This document shows, piece after piece, positions 7,337 to 14,305 of a DNA stretch of 14,504 nt. The stretch covers positions 6,113 to 20,616 of the forward strand of contig DDSR01000430.1 in the NCBI GenBank assembly GCA_002343455.1, given 5' to 3'. Under the pieces are notes generated by a model. It worked only from the letters and a program-made list of their open reading frames with translations, was not told the DNA's origin and made no database searches. The first letter of the stretch is position 1. Each line of letters starts with the position of its first letter. A program made the translations under genes and the position numbers. The DNA comes from Deltaproteobacteria bacterium UBA2385. GTDB taxonomy: Bacteria; Myxococcota_A; UBA796; UBA2385.

Positions 7337-7446
7337 GGTGCTCCCGGGTCTACCTGTGAGCATTATGCACGATTGAGGCGCGAATGCGACGTGTAGTGAC
7401 GAATTTGGGGCCCGATAGTCTCCGGATGTCCAACCCGGAGCCATGA
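7337..7446. promoter_or_regulatory. Divergent LysR/DoxX-like intergenic region
   Basis: This 110-bp gap lies between the divergent starts at 7336 and 7447. It is less GC-rich than its surroundings. It contains GCATTATGC (a 9-nt odd palindrome just upstream of the LysR gene) and an ATT-N8-AAT pattern in the 7373-7386 area, both compatible with LysR-type operator sites (T-N11-A class). GGAG at 7437-7440 is the ribosome-binding site of the DoxX-like gene. Promoter boxes cannot be assigned confidently. Confidence 0.4.
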
Positions 7447-7815
7447 ATGAACCCCAAGACCGTCGCCTACTGGATCCTCACCGCCCTCGTCTCGCTGGCA
7501 CTGACCGGCTCGGGGGTGTTCAACCTGCTGCTGCCCCCCGAGATCGTCGCTGGCATGGAGCACCTGGGCTACCCCGCCTGGTTCCCTCGCTGGCTGGGCC
7601 TGTGGAAGCTCGCCGGGGTCGTGGTCCTGCTGGCGCCCGCCCTGCCCCGGCTGAAGGAGTGGGCCACCGCGGGCTTCACCATCGCCCTGAGCAGCGCCAG
7701 CCTCTCGCACATCGCCGCCGGAGACCCGCCCGCGCAGGCCATCCCTCCCCTGGTGCTGCTCGGCCTCGTCCTGGGCTCCTGGGCCCTGCGCCCCAGCGGC
7801 CGTCGGTTGAGCTGA
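7447..7815 (+). CDS. DoxX-like (DoxX_2) four-helix membrane protein
   Basis: The protein has 122 residues with four hydrophobic segments. LGYPAWFPRWLGLWKLAGVVVLLAPALPRLKEWATAGFTI followed by SHIAAGD matches the hallmark of the DoxX_2 family: Gly-Tyr-Pro, a W-K-L helix, P-R-L-K-E-W-A and a Ser-His near the third helix. Family members are small inner-membrane proteins, often beside LysR or other regulators and redox genes; a biochemical activity is not established for this subgroup. ATG 7447 is chosen because GGAG lies 6 nt upstream. ATG 7443 is in another frame, which runs on into an ORF that is antisense to the next gene. It is divergent from the LysR gene and so probably its regulatory target. 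The stop codon forms one foot of the hairpin at 7813-7831. Confidence 0.85.
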   Translation: MNPKTVAYWILTALVSLALTGSGVFNLLLPPEIVAGMEHLGYPAWFPRWLGLWKLAGVVVLLAPALPRLKEWATAGFTIALSSASLSHIAAGDPPAQAIPPLVLLGLVLGSWALRPSGRRLS

Positions 7816-7831
7816 GCCGAGCCCCGGCTCA
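7813..7831. terminator. Hairpin joining the stop codons of two convergent genes
   Basis: Arms TGAGCCG (7813-7819) and CGGCTCA (7825-7831) pair perfectly around a 5-nt loop. The left foot is the TGA of the DoxX-like gene, and the right foot is the TGA, read on the minus strand, of the cyclase-ATPase-TPR gene. It may act as a bidirectional terminator or 3'-end stabiliser. No T-tract follows on either strand, so it is not a classic intrinsic terminator. Confidence 0.45.
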
Positions 7832-10651
7832 CCGGCCTGGCGCGCCCTCGCCGTCCAGGACCCGCCCGGCGAGGCGCGCCCAGACCCGCCCGAACTCGGA
7901 CTGCGGGCCGTGGGCGAAGTCCAGGCTGGCCCCCTTGGCCAGCTCCAGCGTCTCTCGCGCCCGGTCTCGATGGCCCCCCATGCGCTCGACGAAGGCCTTG
8001 CGGACCAGCAGCACGGCCAGCAGGAAGCCCGTCCCGCTCTCCCGCGCGGGGCCCTCGGCCTGCTGGATCAGGGCCTCGGCCTCGGGCACCCGGCCCGCGT
8101 CGGCCAGCAGCTCGGCCAGCACGCCCTTGAGGTGGGCCGCGTAGAAGCGGGCGCCCAGGCGCTCGTGCAGGGCCAGGGCCTCGCGGGCGCGCTGCAGGGC
8201 CCGGTCGCGGCGGCCGGCTTCGAGGTGGATCTCGGCCAGGTTCCCGAGCGCCGTGGCCTGCACCCGCCGGTCCCCGACCGCGTCGGCCATGGCGATGGCC
8301 GCCTGGGTCGCCGTGCGGGCCCCGTCGAGGTCGCCGCGGATGCGCAGGAAGTCGCCGCGGTCCTTGGCGATGTTGGCCAGCATCCGGGCGTCTCCCAGAG
8401 CCCGGAAGCCCGCCTCGGCCTGGGCGTAGAGCTTCGCGGCCCCGTCGAGCTCGCCCTGGCGCTCCAGGCTGATCGCCAGCTGCCCGGCGATGCGCGCGGC
8501 CAGCCACTCGTTGCCGCTGGCCTTGGCCATCGCCAGGGCCCCCTGCTGCACCGCGCGGGCCTGCGCCAGGGCCCCCGTCTCGGCCAGGCACATCGCCTGC
8601 TGGGCCATCGCCATCGCGATCAGCCGCGCCTCGCCGGTCTGCTCGGCCAGGCTGCGGGCCCCGTCGGCCGCCGCGCGAGCCTGCTCGGGTCGGCCGGCCT
8701 CGCGCAGCAGCCCGGCCAGCCGGCAGCGTAGCCGGGCGTGATCCGCGGGTCCGGGCTCGGGCAGGTCATCGGCCCGCTGCGCGACCGTCAGGGCCTCCTG
8801 GTAGGGCCCCTCGGTCTCGGCCAGGGCCAGCAGGGCGATGGCGCAGGGCAAGGCCACGGCGGCGTCCTGGCGATCGATGGCGCGGAAGAGGGCGACCTGC
8901 AGGTTGTCCCGATCGCGCACCAGGGAGCGTCGGAGCGTGTGCTGGCGAGGCCCGCGCAGCGAGCTGAGGTGGCTCTCCTGCCCGAGCGCCGCGAAGCAGC
9001 GGCCGTGGCGCTGCCGAGCCGCGAGCGCGTCGGGGCCCTCGTCCAGGCGCTCCCGGGCCAGCTCACGGACCGTCTCGTACAGGGCGAAGCGCGCCCCCTG
9101 CGGGTCGGGGATCGTGCGGAGCAGGCTCTTGTCGGCGAGCGAGGGGATCAGGTCGACCACCAGCTCGGCCATCGGTCCGACCACGAGCTCGGCCTGGCTG
9201 AGATCGAAGGGCCCACGGAAGGTCGAGCAGGCCGCCAGGGCCCTGCGCTCGGCCGGCGTGAGCAGGGACCAGGACCAGTCGATCGCCGCCCGCAGCGTCG
9301 CGTGGCGGGCCTGGGCGTCGCGCTCGCCGCTGCGCAGCAGGTCCAGCCGGCGTCCCATCCGCGCCCGCACCCCGGCCGGTCCAAGGGCCGCCACCCGGGC
9401 CGCCGCCAGCTCCAGCGCCAGGGGGATCCCGTCCAGCTCGCGGGCGATCGCGCCCAGATCGGCGGCGTTGTCCTCGCCGAGCGTGAAGTCCGGCTGGAGG
9501 ATGCGGACCCGCGCGACGAGCAGCATCACGGCGGGCGAGGCGGCGATCTCCTCCGGGCTGGCGCCCTCGGCCGGGGGCTCCAGGGGGGCGAGGTGGACCC
9601 GCTCCTCGCCGTGCAGGCGCAGCGCCTCCCGGCTGGTGACCAGGAAGGCCGCCTGAGGGGCCGCCGCCATCCAGCGGGGCAGCACCTCGGCCGCCGCGTC
9701 GATCACCTGCTCGACGTTGTCCAGCACCACCAGGGCCCGGCCCCGGCCGGCCAGCACCTCGCCCAGGATGACCACCGGGTCGCCCTCTTGCAGGGTCACC
9801 CCCAGGCCGCGGGCCAAGGCGAGGCAGATGCCGTCCCGGTCGCGGGCGGTCGAGGCGTCGCAGAAGAAGGCCCCGTCGGACCAGGAGTCGCGGGCGAGGC
9901 GGGCGAGGCGCACGGCCAGCCGGGTCTTGCCCGTGCCGCCGGGCCCCAGCAGCGTGACCAGGCGGCAGCCGCCGGCGAAGCGGGCCAGCAGGGTCGCCAG
10001 CTCCTCGCGCCGGCCGACCAGGACCTCGTCCAGGGGCAGGGCCAGCTCACCGCGGACCGGCCAGGCCTTGGCCACGGCCGTCGGAGGGCCGTCCGGCCGG
10101 GCGTCGGCCGGGCAGACCTCGTGCACCTCGAACTCGCCGGCGCCCTTCAGCATCCAGGGGCCGTGCTCCAGCCAGGCCAGGTCCGCCCGATTCAGCTCTC
10201 GCCGGGCCTGCCGGGCCGCCGCGCCCGAGAGCAGCGTCCGCCCTCCGGGGGCGAGGCCCATCAGCCGGGCCGCCACCACCTTGCTGAGCCCCTCGACCTC
10301 CATCGGCTTGGCGCCGCGCTCGACGTCCTCGGCCGGGTTCTCGCGCAGCACCACCTCGCCCAGGTGGACGCCGGCGCGAGCCGAGAGCGCCACCCCCTCC
10401 TGGGCCGCCAGCAGCCGCAGGGCCTGGTGGTACTCCAGGGCGCAGCCCACCGCCGCCCCCACCTCGGGGAAGAGCACCAGGAAGCCGTCGGACTTGTCGA
10501 TCTCGCGGCCGCGGTGGCGCTGGAAGACCTCGCGGGCGCGGGCGTCGAGCAGGGCGCCCAGCTCGGCCGCGCGCAGGTCCCCCAGCCGCCGGACCAGCGA
10601 GGTGCTGTCGACGAGATCGGTGACCAGCAAGGCGGCGACGCTGACGCGCAT
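7829..10651 (-). CDS. Cyclase-homology / NB-ARC (STAND) ATPase / TPR multidomain regulator
   Basis: The protein has 940 residues. Residues about 1-180 are a class III nucleotidyl cyclase homology domain: LLVTDLVDSTSL has metal-site Asp12, KSDGFLVLF has Asp55, and ARAGVHLGEV and VVAARLMGLAPGGRTLLS (Arg129) follow. The usual substrate-specifying Lys four residues before Asp55 is Ile51, and the transition-state Asn is Val125, so cyclase activity is doubtful. Residues about 220-500 are an NB-ARC/AAA-type ATPase with VGR, Walker A GPGGTGKT (Lys242), Walker B LVVLDN (Asp311), a LVTSRE sensor and the GIPLALELAA helix. From about 620 to 930 the protein is TPR. This order is known from bacterial AfsR/LAL-like signalling proteins, but no DNA-binding domain is present. 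The start at 10651 lies directly before the cyclase core. The gene diverges from the metalloprotease gene 39 bp away and may share regulation with it. The function is probably signal-dependent oligomerisation, by inference. Confidence 0.88.
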   Translation of the reverse strand: MRVSVAALLVTDLVDSTSLVRRLGDLRAAELGALLDARAREVFQRHRGREIDKSDGFLVLFPEVGAAVGCALEYHQALRLLAAQEGVALSARAGVHLGEVVLRENPAEDVERGAKPMEVEGLSKVVAARLMGLAPGGRTLLSGAAARQARRELNRADLAWLEHGPWMLKGAGEFEVHEVCPADARPDGPPTAVAKAWPVRGELALPLDEVLVGRREELATLLARFAGGCRLVTLLGPGGTGKTRLAVRLARLARDSWSDGAFFCDASTARDRDGICLALARGLGVTLQEGDPVVILGEVLAGRGRALVVLDNVEQVIDAAAEVLPRWMAAAPQAAFLVTSREALRLHGEERVHLAPLEPPAEGASPEEIAASPAVMLLVARVRILQPDFTLGEDNAADLGAIARELDGIPLALELAAARVAALGPAGVRARMGRRLDLLRSGERDAQARHATLRAAIDWSWSLLTPAERRALAACSTFRGPFDLSQAELVVGPMAELVVDLIPSLADKSLLRTIPDPQGARFALYETVRELARERLDEGPDALAARQRHGRCFAALGQESHLSSLRGPRQHTLRRSLVRDRDNLQVALFRAIDRQDAAVALPCAIALLALAETEGPYQEALTVAQRADDLPEPGPADHARLRCRLAGLLREAGRPEQARAAADGARSLAEQTGEARLIAMAMAQQAMCLAETGALAQARAVQQGALAMAKASGNEWLAARIAGQLAISLERQGELDGAAKLYAQAEAGFRALGDARMLANIAKDRGDFLRIRGDLDGARTATQAAIAMADAVGDRRVQATALGNLAEIHLEAGRRDRALQRAREALALHERLGARFYAAHLKGVLAELLADAGRVPEAEALIQQAEGPARESGTGFLLAVLLVRKAFVERMGGHRDRARETLELAKGASLDFAHGPQSEFGRVWARLAGRVLDGEGAPGR

Positions 10652-10690
10652 ACCGGCGCCTATAGCCCGCCGTATGGCTATGCTGGCGGC
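10652..10690. promoter_or_regulatory. Very short divergent promoter region with inverted repeat
   Basis: Only 39 bp separate the start at 10651 (minus) from that at 10691 (plus). They contain arms ATAGCC (10662-10667) and GGCTAT (10676-10681) around 8 nt. TATAGC at 10661-10666 could be a -10 box for the protease; its complement TATAGG, 9 bp before the other ATG, could drive a nearly leaderless message. The promoters would overlap, so mutual control is likely if both are used. No Shine-Dalgarno is evident for the protease. Confidence 0.4.
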
Positions 10691-11956
10691 ATGCTGCTGC
10701 TCCTCTCGCTCGCCGCGCACGCCGAGGGCACCTGCCTCACCCCGCAGGTGCTCGACGCCCTCGCCGGTCGCGCGCCGGCCCCCCACCCCTACGCGCTCCA
10801 GGCCCCCGCGGGCATCGGCGAGCGCCCGCCCCTCGGCCCCCCCGGCGGCAGGCAGATCTACGGCACCCCCTACGACAACCACCTGGAGACCGCCCACTTC
10901 ACCATCAACTGGTGGACCGAAGGCGTCACCCGCGAGCAGGCCGAGTCCGCCGGCGCCGCGCTGGAGACCGCCTGGGCCTCCTTCGAGGCCGAGGGCTGGA
11001 CCCCGCCGGTCAGCTCCGATCGCTACTACCTCTGGGTCCTGCTCGACCCCGGCCTCGGCGGCACCACCGGCTACACCAGCGAGTACTTCACCGACGACTA
11101 CCCCGACGGCTACCCCATCATCTGGCTCAACCCCGACTGGGCCGGCACCCCCGAGTTCTGGGCCTCCCTGGCCGCCCACGAGCTGATGCACGCCTTCCAG
11201 TACGCCGTGCGCGACTACGACGGCGCCGGCGAGGTCGAGACCTGGTACTGGGAGGCCTCCGCCACCTGGGCCAGCGAGCTGGCCGACCCCGAGGTCGACG
11301 GGCACCAGTACACCTCGGACTGGTACGCCACCACCGCCGACCGCGGCTACAGCAGCACCGAGAACAGCCGCCAGTACGGGCTCTTCGTCCTCAACGCCTG
11401 GCTCGACCGCGAGGGCTTCGGACCCGCCACCATGCGCGATGTCTGGGCCCTCTCGTCCCAGCGCGCGGGCGAGCCCTGGGACGAGATCCTGGCCGAGTCC
11501 ACCGGGGTCTCGGCCGGCGAGCTGTGGGCCCGCTTCGCTGGCGCCTACGCCAACGGGGGCCTCGAAGAGTCGGCCCTCTACACCGCCTACCCCTCGCAGG
11601 GCGTGCTCAGCGACGGCGTCGGCGGGACCTTGCCCTACCTGGGCAGCCACGCCTGGACCGCCCAGCAGGGCGGCCTCTACCGGGTGGAGGGCGAGGCCCT
11701 GCTGGCCACGGGTGGCACCTTGGGCGAGGCCGTCGAGGTGCAGGCCGGCGATACCGTCGCGGTGGTCGGCATCTCCGAGTCCGACGCGCCGTACCGCCTG
11801 CTCCTCGACCTGCAAGGCGATAGCGGGGAGCCCAGCGGCGATGGCGGCGAGGGCACCCCTCCCGTCGAAGAGCCCGTCGCCTGCGGCTGCGCCTCCTCGC
11901 CCGCGGGCGTCGGGCTGCTGCTCCCCCTCCTGATGCTGCTGCGGAGACGACGATGA
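10691..11956 (+). CDS. Secreted HExxH zinc metalloprotease with MYXO-CTERM-like tail
   Basis: The protein has 421 residues. MLLLLSLAAHA forms a very short signal peptide without basic residues. Residues about 60-330 are the protease domain. AAHELMHAFQY carries HELMH (His163, Glu164, His167), and WYWEASATW provides Glu188 as probable third zinc ligand, a gluzincin-type layout 21 residues downstream. The HELxHxxQY plus W-E-x-x-A-x-W pattern resembles putative metalloproteases described from myxobacteria (MXAN_6640-like); that assignment is from memory and not tested. Residues about 375-400 are a Gly/Ser/Asp/Pro/Glu-rich linker. The end, CGCASSP then a hydrophobic helix and RRRR, is a MYXO-CTERM-like sorting signal, so the mature protein is probably processed at or anchored to the surface. 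The stop overlaps the start of the next gene by ATGA. No other in-frame start codon is close upstream. Confidence 0.85.
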   Translation: MLLLLSLAAHAEGTCLTPQVLDALAGRAPAPHPYALQAPAGIGERPPLGPPGGRQIYGTPYDNHLETAHFTINWWTEGVTREQAESAGAALETAWASFEAEGWTPPVSSDRYYLWVLLDPGLGGTTGYTSEYFTDDYPDGYPIIWLNPDWAGTPEFWASLAAHELMHAFQYAVRDYDGAGEVETWYWEASATWASELADPEVDGHQYTSDWYATTADRGYSSTENSRQYGLFVLNAWLDREGFGPATMRDVWALSSQRAGEPWDEILAESTGVSAGELWARFAGAYANGGLEESALYTAYPSQGVLSDGVGGTLPYLGSHAWTAQQGGLYRVEGEALLATGGTLGEAVEVQAGDTVAVVGISESDAPYRLLLDLQGDSGEPSGDGGEGTPPVEEPVACGCASSPAGVGLLLPLLMLLRRRR

Positions 11957-12294
11957 GCGAAGAATTCGATGCGTTTGATCGCGCCTGGAAGCTCCCTGGA
12001 AAGAGGCTGGAGCTCGAGCTGATCCGCTCGGCCGCCGAAGCCCTCACCCGCGCCTACGAGGGCCTGGCCGTGCGGGTCGACTGGGAGGACGACGACACCG
12101 TCACCTGCTTCTTCCGCATGGAAGAGGACGGCGCCGCCTACGAGATCGAGCTCTCGGTCTACGACCTCGACAGCGACGGGCGGGTCCTGTCGCTGGAGGC
12201 CGACGCCGCGGACAACAGCGCCCGCTTCGAGGACGCCTGCCAGCTGGCCGAGGACCTCGCCGAGGCGCTGGGCGGCTGGTCGCTGGACCTCTGA
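11953..12294 (+). CDS. Small acidic protein of unknown function, coupled to the metalloprotease gene
   Basis: I do not recognise this 113-residue protein. It is strongly acidic (many Asp/Glu, few Lys) with no signal peptide or membrane segment, so it is presumably cytoplasmic. Residues about 5-35 and 85-107 look helical, and a central stretch (VRVDWEDDDTVTCFFRMEEDGAAYEIELSVYD, about 42-73) alternates like beta strands, giving an apparent helix-strand-helix layout. The sequence keeps good codon bias and its ATG overlaps the protease TGA (11953-11956), which supports real translation. The size and acidity recall small chaperone-like proteins, but no motif supports that. Ribulose-phosphate 3-epimerase follows 32 bp downstream after a small hairpin. 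Confidence 0.72.
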   Translation: MSEEFDAFDRAWKLPGKRLELELIRSAAEALTRAYEGLAVRVDWEDDDTVTCFFRMEEDGAAYEIELSVYDLDSDGRVLSLEADAADNSARFEDACQLAEDLAEALGGWSLDL

Positions 12295-12312
12295 GGCGGG
12301 ATACGCCGCCTC
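12293..12312 (+). terminator. Hairpin at the stop codon before rpe
   Basis: Arms GAGGCGG (12293-12299) and CCGCCTC (12306-12312) pair perfectly around a 6-nt loop. The stem starts inside the TGA of the small acidic gene and ends 3 nt before the rpe Shine-Dalgarno. There is no T-run, so it may be a weak terminator, a processing site or a block between translation units. Confidence 0.4.
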
Positions 12313-12326
12313 GACAAGGAGCACCC

Positions 12327-12992
12327 ATGGCCCTCGTCGCCCCCAGCATCCTCTCCGCCGACTTCGGGCACCTCGCCCGCGACATCGGCAGCGTCGCCGC
12401 CGCCGACTGGATCCATGTCGACGTCATGGACGGCCGCTTCGTCCCCAACATCACCATCGGCCCGCCCGTCGTGCAGGCCGTGCGCCGGGCCCGCGACGAG
12501 CTGGCCCCCCATATGGTCGTCGACTGCCACCTGATGATCGTCGAGCCCGACCGCTACCTGGAGGACTTCGCCAAGGCCGGGGCCCAGGTCATCACCGTGC
12601 ACGTCGAGGTCTGCACCCACCTCGACCGCAGCCTGCAGGCCATCCGTGGCCTGGGCGTGCAGGCCGGCGTCAGCCTCAACCCCCACACCAGCGAGGCGGC
12701 GCTCGACTACGTGCTCGAGCTCTGCGACCTCGTCCTGGTGATGAGCGTCAACCCCGGCTTCGGCGGGCAGTCGCTGATCGAGCGGGTCTTCCCCAAGATC
12801 GAGCGCCTGCGCGCCCGCATCGACGCCCTGGGCCTGCCCGCGAAGATCCAGGTCGACGGCGGGGTCAAGGCCGACAACGCCTGGCGCTTCGTCGAGGCCG
12901 GCGCCGACGTGCTGGTCAGCGGCTCGGGGGTCTTCGGGGCCAAGGACCGTGCGGCCGAGATCCGGAAGATCCAGGAAGCTGCGCGCCCCTGA
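12327..12992 (+). CDS. rpe: Ribulose-phosphate 3-epimerase
   Basis: The 221-residue length is typical for this enzyme. It interconverts D-ribulose 5-phosphate and D-xylulose 5-phosphate in the cytosol (pentose phosphate pathway and Calvin cycle). All family marks are present in order: APSILSADFGHL (Ser7), the metal/catalytic strand WIHVDVMDGRFVPN (His30, Asp32, Asp35), DCHLMIVEP (His68), SVNPGFGGQ, the second catalytic Asp177 in QVDGGV, and the phosphate-binding end VSGSGVFG. The start is clear: AAGGAG at 12316-12321, 5 nt before ATG. The gene lies between an unknown acidic gene (32 bp upstream) and the DUF3095 gene (17 bp downstream) and may be cotranscribed with both. There is no sign of a carbon-fixation cluster in the window. 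Confidence 0.97.
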   Translation: MALVAPSILSADFGHLARDIGSVAAADWIHVDVMDGRFVPNITIGPPVVQAVRRARDELAPHMVVDCHLMIVEPDRYLEDFAKAGAQVITVHVEVCTHLDRSLQAIRGLGVQAGVSLNPHTSEAALDYVLELCDLVLVMSVNPGFGGQSLIERVFPKIERLRARIDALGLPAKIQVDGGVKADNAWRFVEAGADVLVSGSGVFGAKDRAAEIRKIQEAARP

Positions 12993-13009
12993 TGCGGTAG
13001 TCTGCGCCT

Positions 13010-14179
13010 GTGGGCCCCACCGACCGCTTCTACGCCGACCTTCCGTCCTTCGAGGGCTTCGCCGACGCCGTCGACCCGGCGCGCTACACCGACGCGCCGA
13101 CCGACTGGTTTGTCGCCATCACCGATGTGCGCGGCTCGACCGACGCCATCGAGGCCGGCCGCTACAAGGACGTCAACGCCCTGGGCGCCGCCTCCATCGT
13201 CGCCGTGCTCAACGCTGCCCCGGGCCTCGATCTGCCCTACGTCTTCGGCGGGGACGGGGCCACCCTGCTCTTCCCCAGCAGCCACCGCGAGGCCATCGAG
13301 GGCGCCCTGCGCGGCATGCGCGACCTCGCCCGCGAGCGCTTCGAGATGGAGCTGCGCGTCGGCGTCGTCTCCATCGCCGAGCTCGTGCAGGCCGGCTTCC
13401 CCGTGCGGGTCGCGCGCTACCGCCCCTCGCCCCATGTCTGCCTCGCCATGCTCTCCGGCGCCGGCCTGCCCGAGGCCGAGCGGCGCATCAAGCACCCCGA
13501 GGAGGGCCTCCGCTACGCCCTCGCCGAGCAGCCCGGCACCGCCGACCTCGGCGGCTTCGAGTGCCGCTGGGAGCCCCTGCGCAGCCGCAACGGCCTCGTC
13601 CTGAGCGTGCTCGTCCAGGCCCTCGCCCCCACGCCCGAGGGTCGGGCCGAGGTCTACCGGGGAGTGCTCGCCGAGCTCGACCGGGTCCTTGGCGACCTCG
13701 CCCACGCCAACCCGGCCCACCCCTTCACCCTGCACATCTCCAGCGACCCCACCGCCTTCGAGCAAGAGGCGCGGCTGCGCGGGGGGCGGGCCGGCGTGCC
13801 CTACATGCTGCACAAGCTCCAGGCCCGCACCCTGGCCGGCGTCGGCCGCCTGCTGCTGGCCACCGGCTGGCGCCTGCCCGGCTTCGACGGCGCCCGCTAC
13901 CGCGACGAGGTCGTCGTCAACACCGACTTCCGCAAGTTCGACGACACCCTGCGCATGGTCGTCGACGTCAGCGAGGAGCAGCACCAGGCCTTGCGGCTCA
14001 CCCTGCAAGCCGCCCAGGACCGCGGCGAGCTCGCCTTCGGCCTGCACAGCTCCCAGTCGGCGCTGATGACCTGCTTGATCTTCAACCACGAGGGCAACCA
14101 CGTGCACTTCGTCGACGGGGCCGACGGCGGCTACGCCATGGCCGCGAGGCCGCTGAAGGCCGCGCTCAAGGGGCGCTGA
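13010..14179 (+). CDS. DUF3095 family protein with cyclase-like metal-site motifs
   Basis: The 389-residue protein matches what I know of DUF3095 throughout: FYADLPSFEGF at the start, ITDVRGSTDAIEAGRYKDVN (Asp39), LPYVFGGDGATLLFP (Asp82), ELRVGVVSIAEL, an FECRWEPL segment in the middle, and VDVSEEQHQALRL and LIFNHEGNHVHFVDGADGGYAMA at the end. The DVRGST plus GGDGA pair resembles the two metal-binding aspartates of class III nucleotidyl cyclases, so nucleotide binding or a cyclase-like reaction is possible; the family's activity is, as far as I know, not established. There are no membrane segments. The start is a GTG at 13010, chosen because the conserved N-terminus begins directly after it; the Shine-Dalgarno is poor. 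It lies 17 bp after rpe, so cotranscription is likely. Confidence 0.88.
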   Translation: MGPTDRFYADLPSFEGFADAVDPARYTDAPTDWFVAITDVRGSTDAIEAGRYKDVNALGAASIVAVLNAAPGLDLPYVFGGDGATLLFPSSHREAIEGALRGMRDLARERFEMELRVGVVSIAELVQAGFPVRVARYRPSPHVCLAMLSGAGLPEAERRIKHPEEGLRYALAEQPGTADLGGFECRWEPLRSRNGLVLSVLVQALAPTPEGRAEVYRGVLAELDRVLGDLAHANPAHPFTLHISSDPTAFEQEARLRGGRAGVPYMLHKLQARTLAGVGRLLLATGWRLPGFDGARYRDEVVVNTDFRKFDDTLRMVVDVSEEQHQALRLTLQAAQDRGELAFGLHSSQSALMTCLIFNHEGNHVHFVDGADGGYAMAARPLKAALKGR

Positions 14180-14228
14180 GGAGGGGCGCCTTGCCGGTCG
14201 GGAGGGGGCCGATTAGGGGAATGGGGAA

Positions 14229-14305
14229 CGGGGTATAGCGCAGCCTGGTAGCGCGTCTGCTTCGGGAGCAGAAGGCCGTAGGTTCGAATCCTGCTACCCC
14301 GACCA
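14229..14305 (+). tRNA. tRNA-Pro (anticodon CGG)
   Basis: The gene folds into a full cloverleaf of 77 nt with encoded CCA (14303-14305). The acceptor stem CGGGGTA (14229-14235) pairs with TACCCCG (14295-14301). A D-arm with GCGC...GCGC follows, then anticodon stem TCTGC/GCAGA around loop TTCGGGA with anticodon CGG at 14263-14265, and a T-arm containing GGTTCGAATCC. The C1-G72 first pair is typical of bacterial proline tRNAs. It reads CCG codons, very frequent in this genome. The last 12 nt overlap the end of the recombinase ORF from the opposite strand. Confidence 0.97.

Noticed and set aside
7443..8144. 233-codon plus-strand frame starting at ATG 7443
   Set aside because: It overlaps the DoxX_2 gene in another frame, and its translation is low complexity; the DoxX_2 frame has clear family residues and a well-spaced GGAG.
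8738..10690. 651 open codons in frame upstream of the metalloprotease
   Set aside because: These are antisense to the STAND regulator and Gln/Gly/Ala-rich. The signal peptide at 10691 marks the true start.
10652..11815. Extension of the STAND regulator frame upstream to 11815
   Set aside because: It is antisense to the protease; the cyclase domain begins immediately at Met 10651.
12707..14107. 466-codon minus-strand frame opposite rpe and DUF3095
   Set aside because: It is a shadow of two well-recognised plus-strand genes, with low-complexity Gly/Ala/Val/Glu translation.
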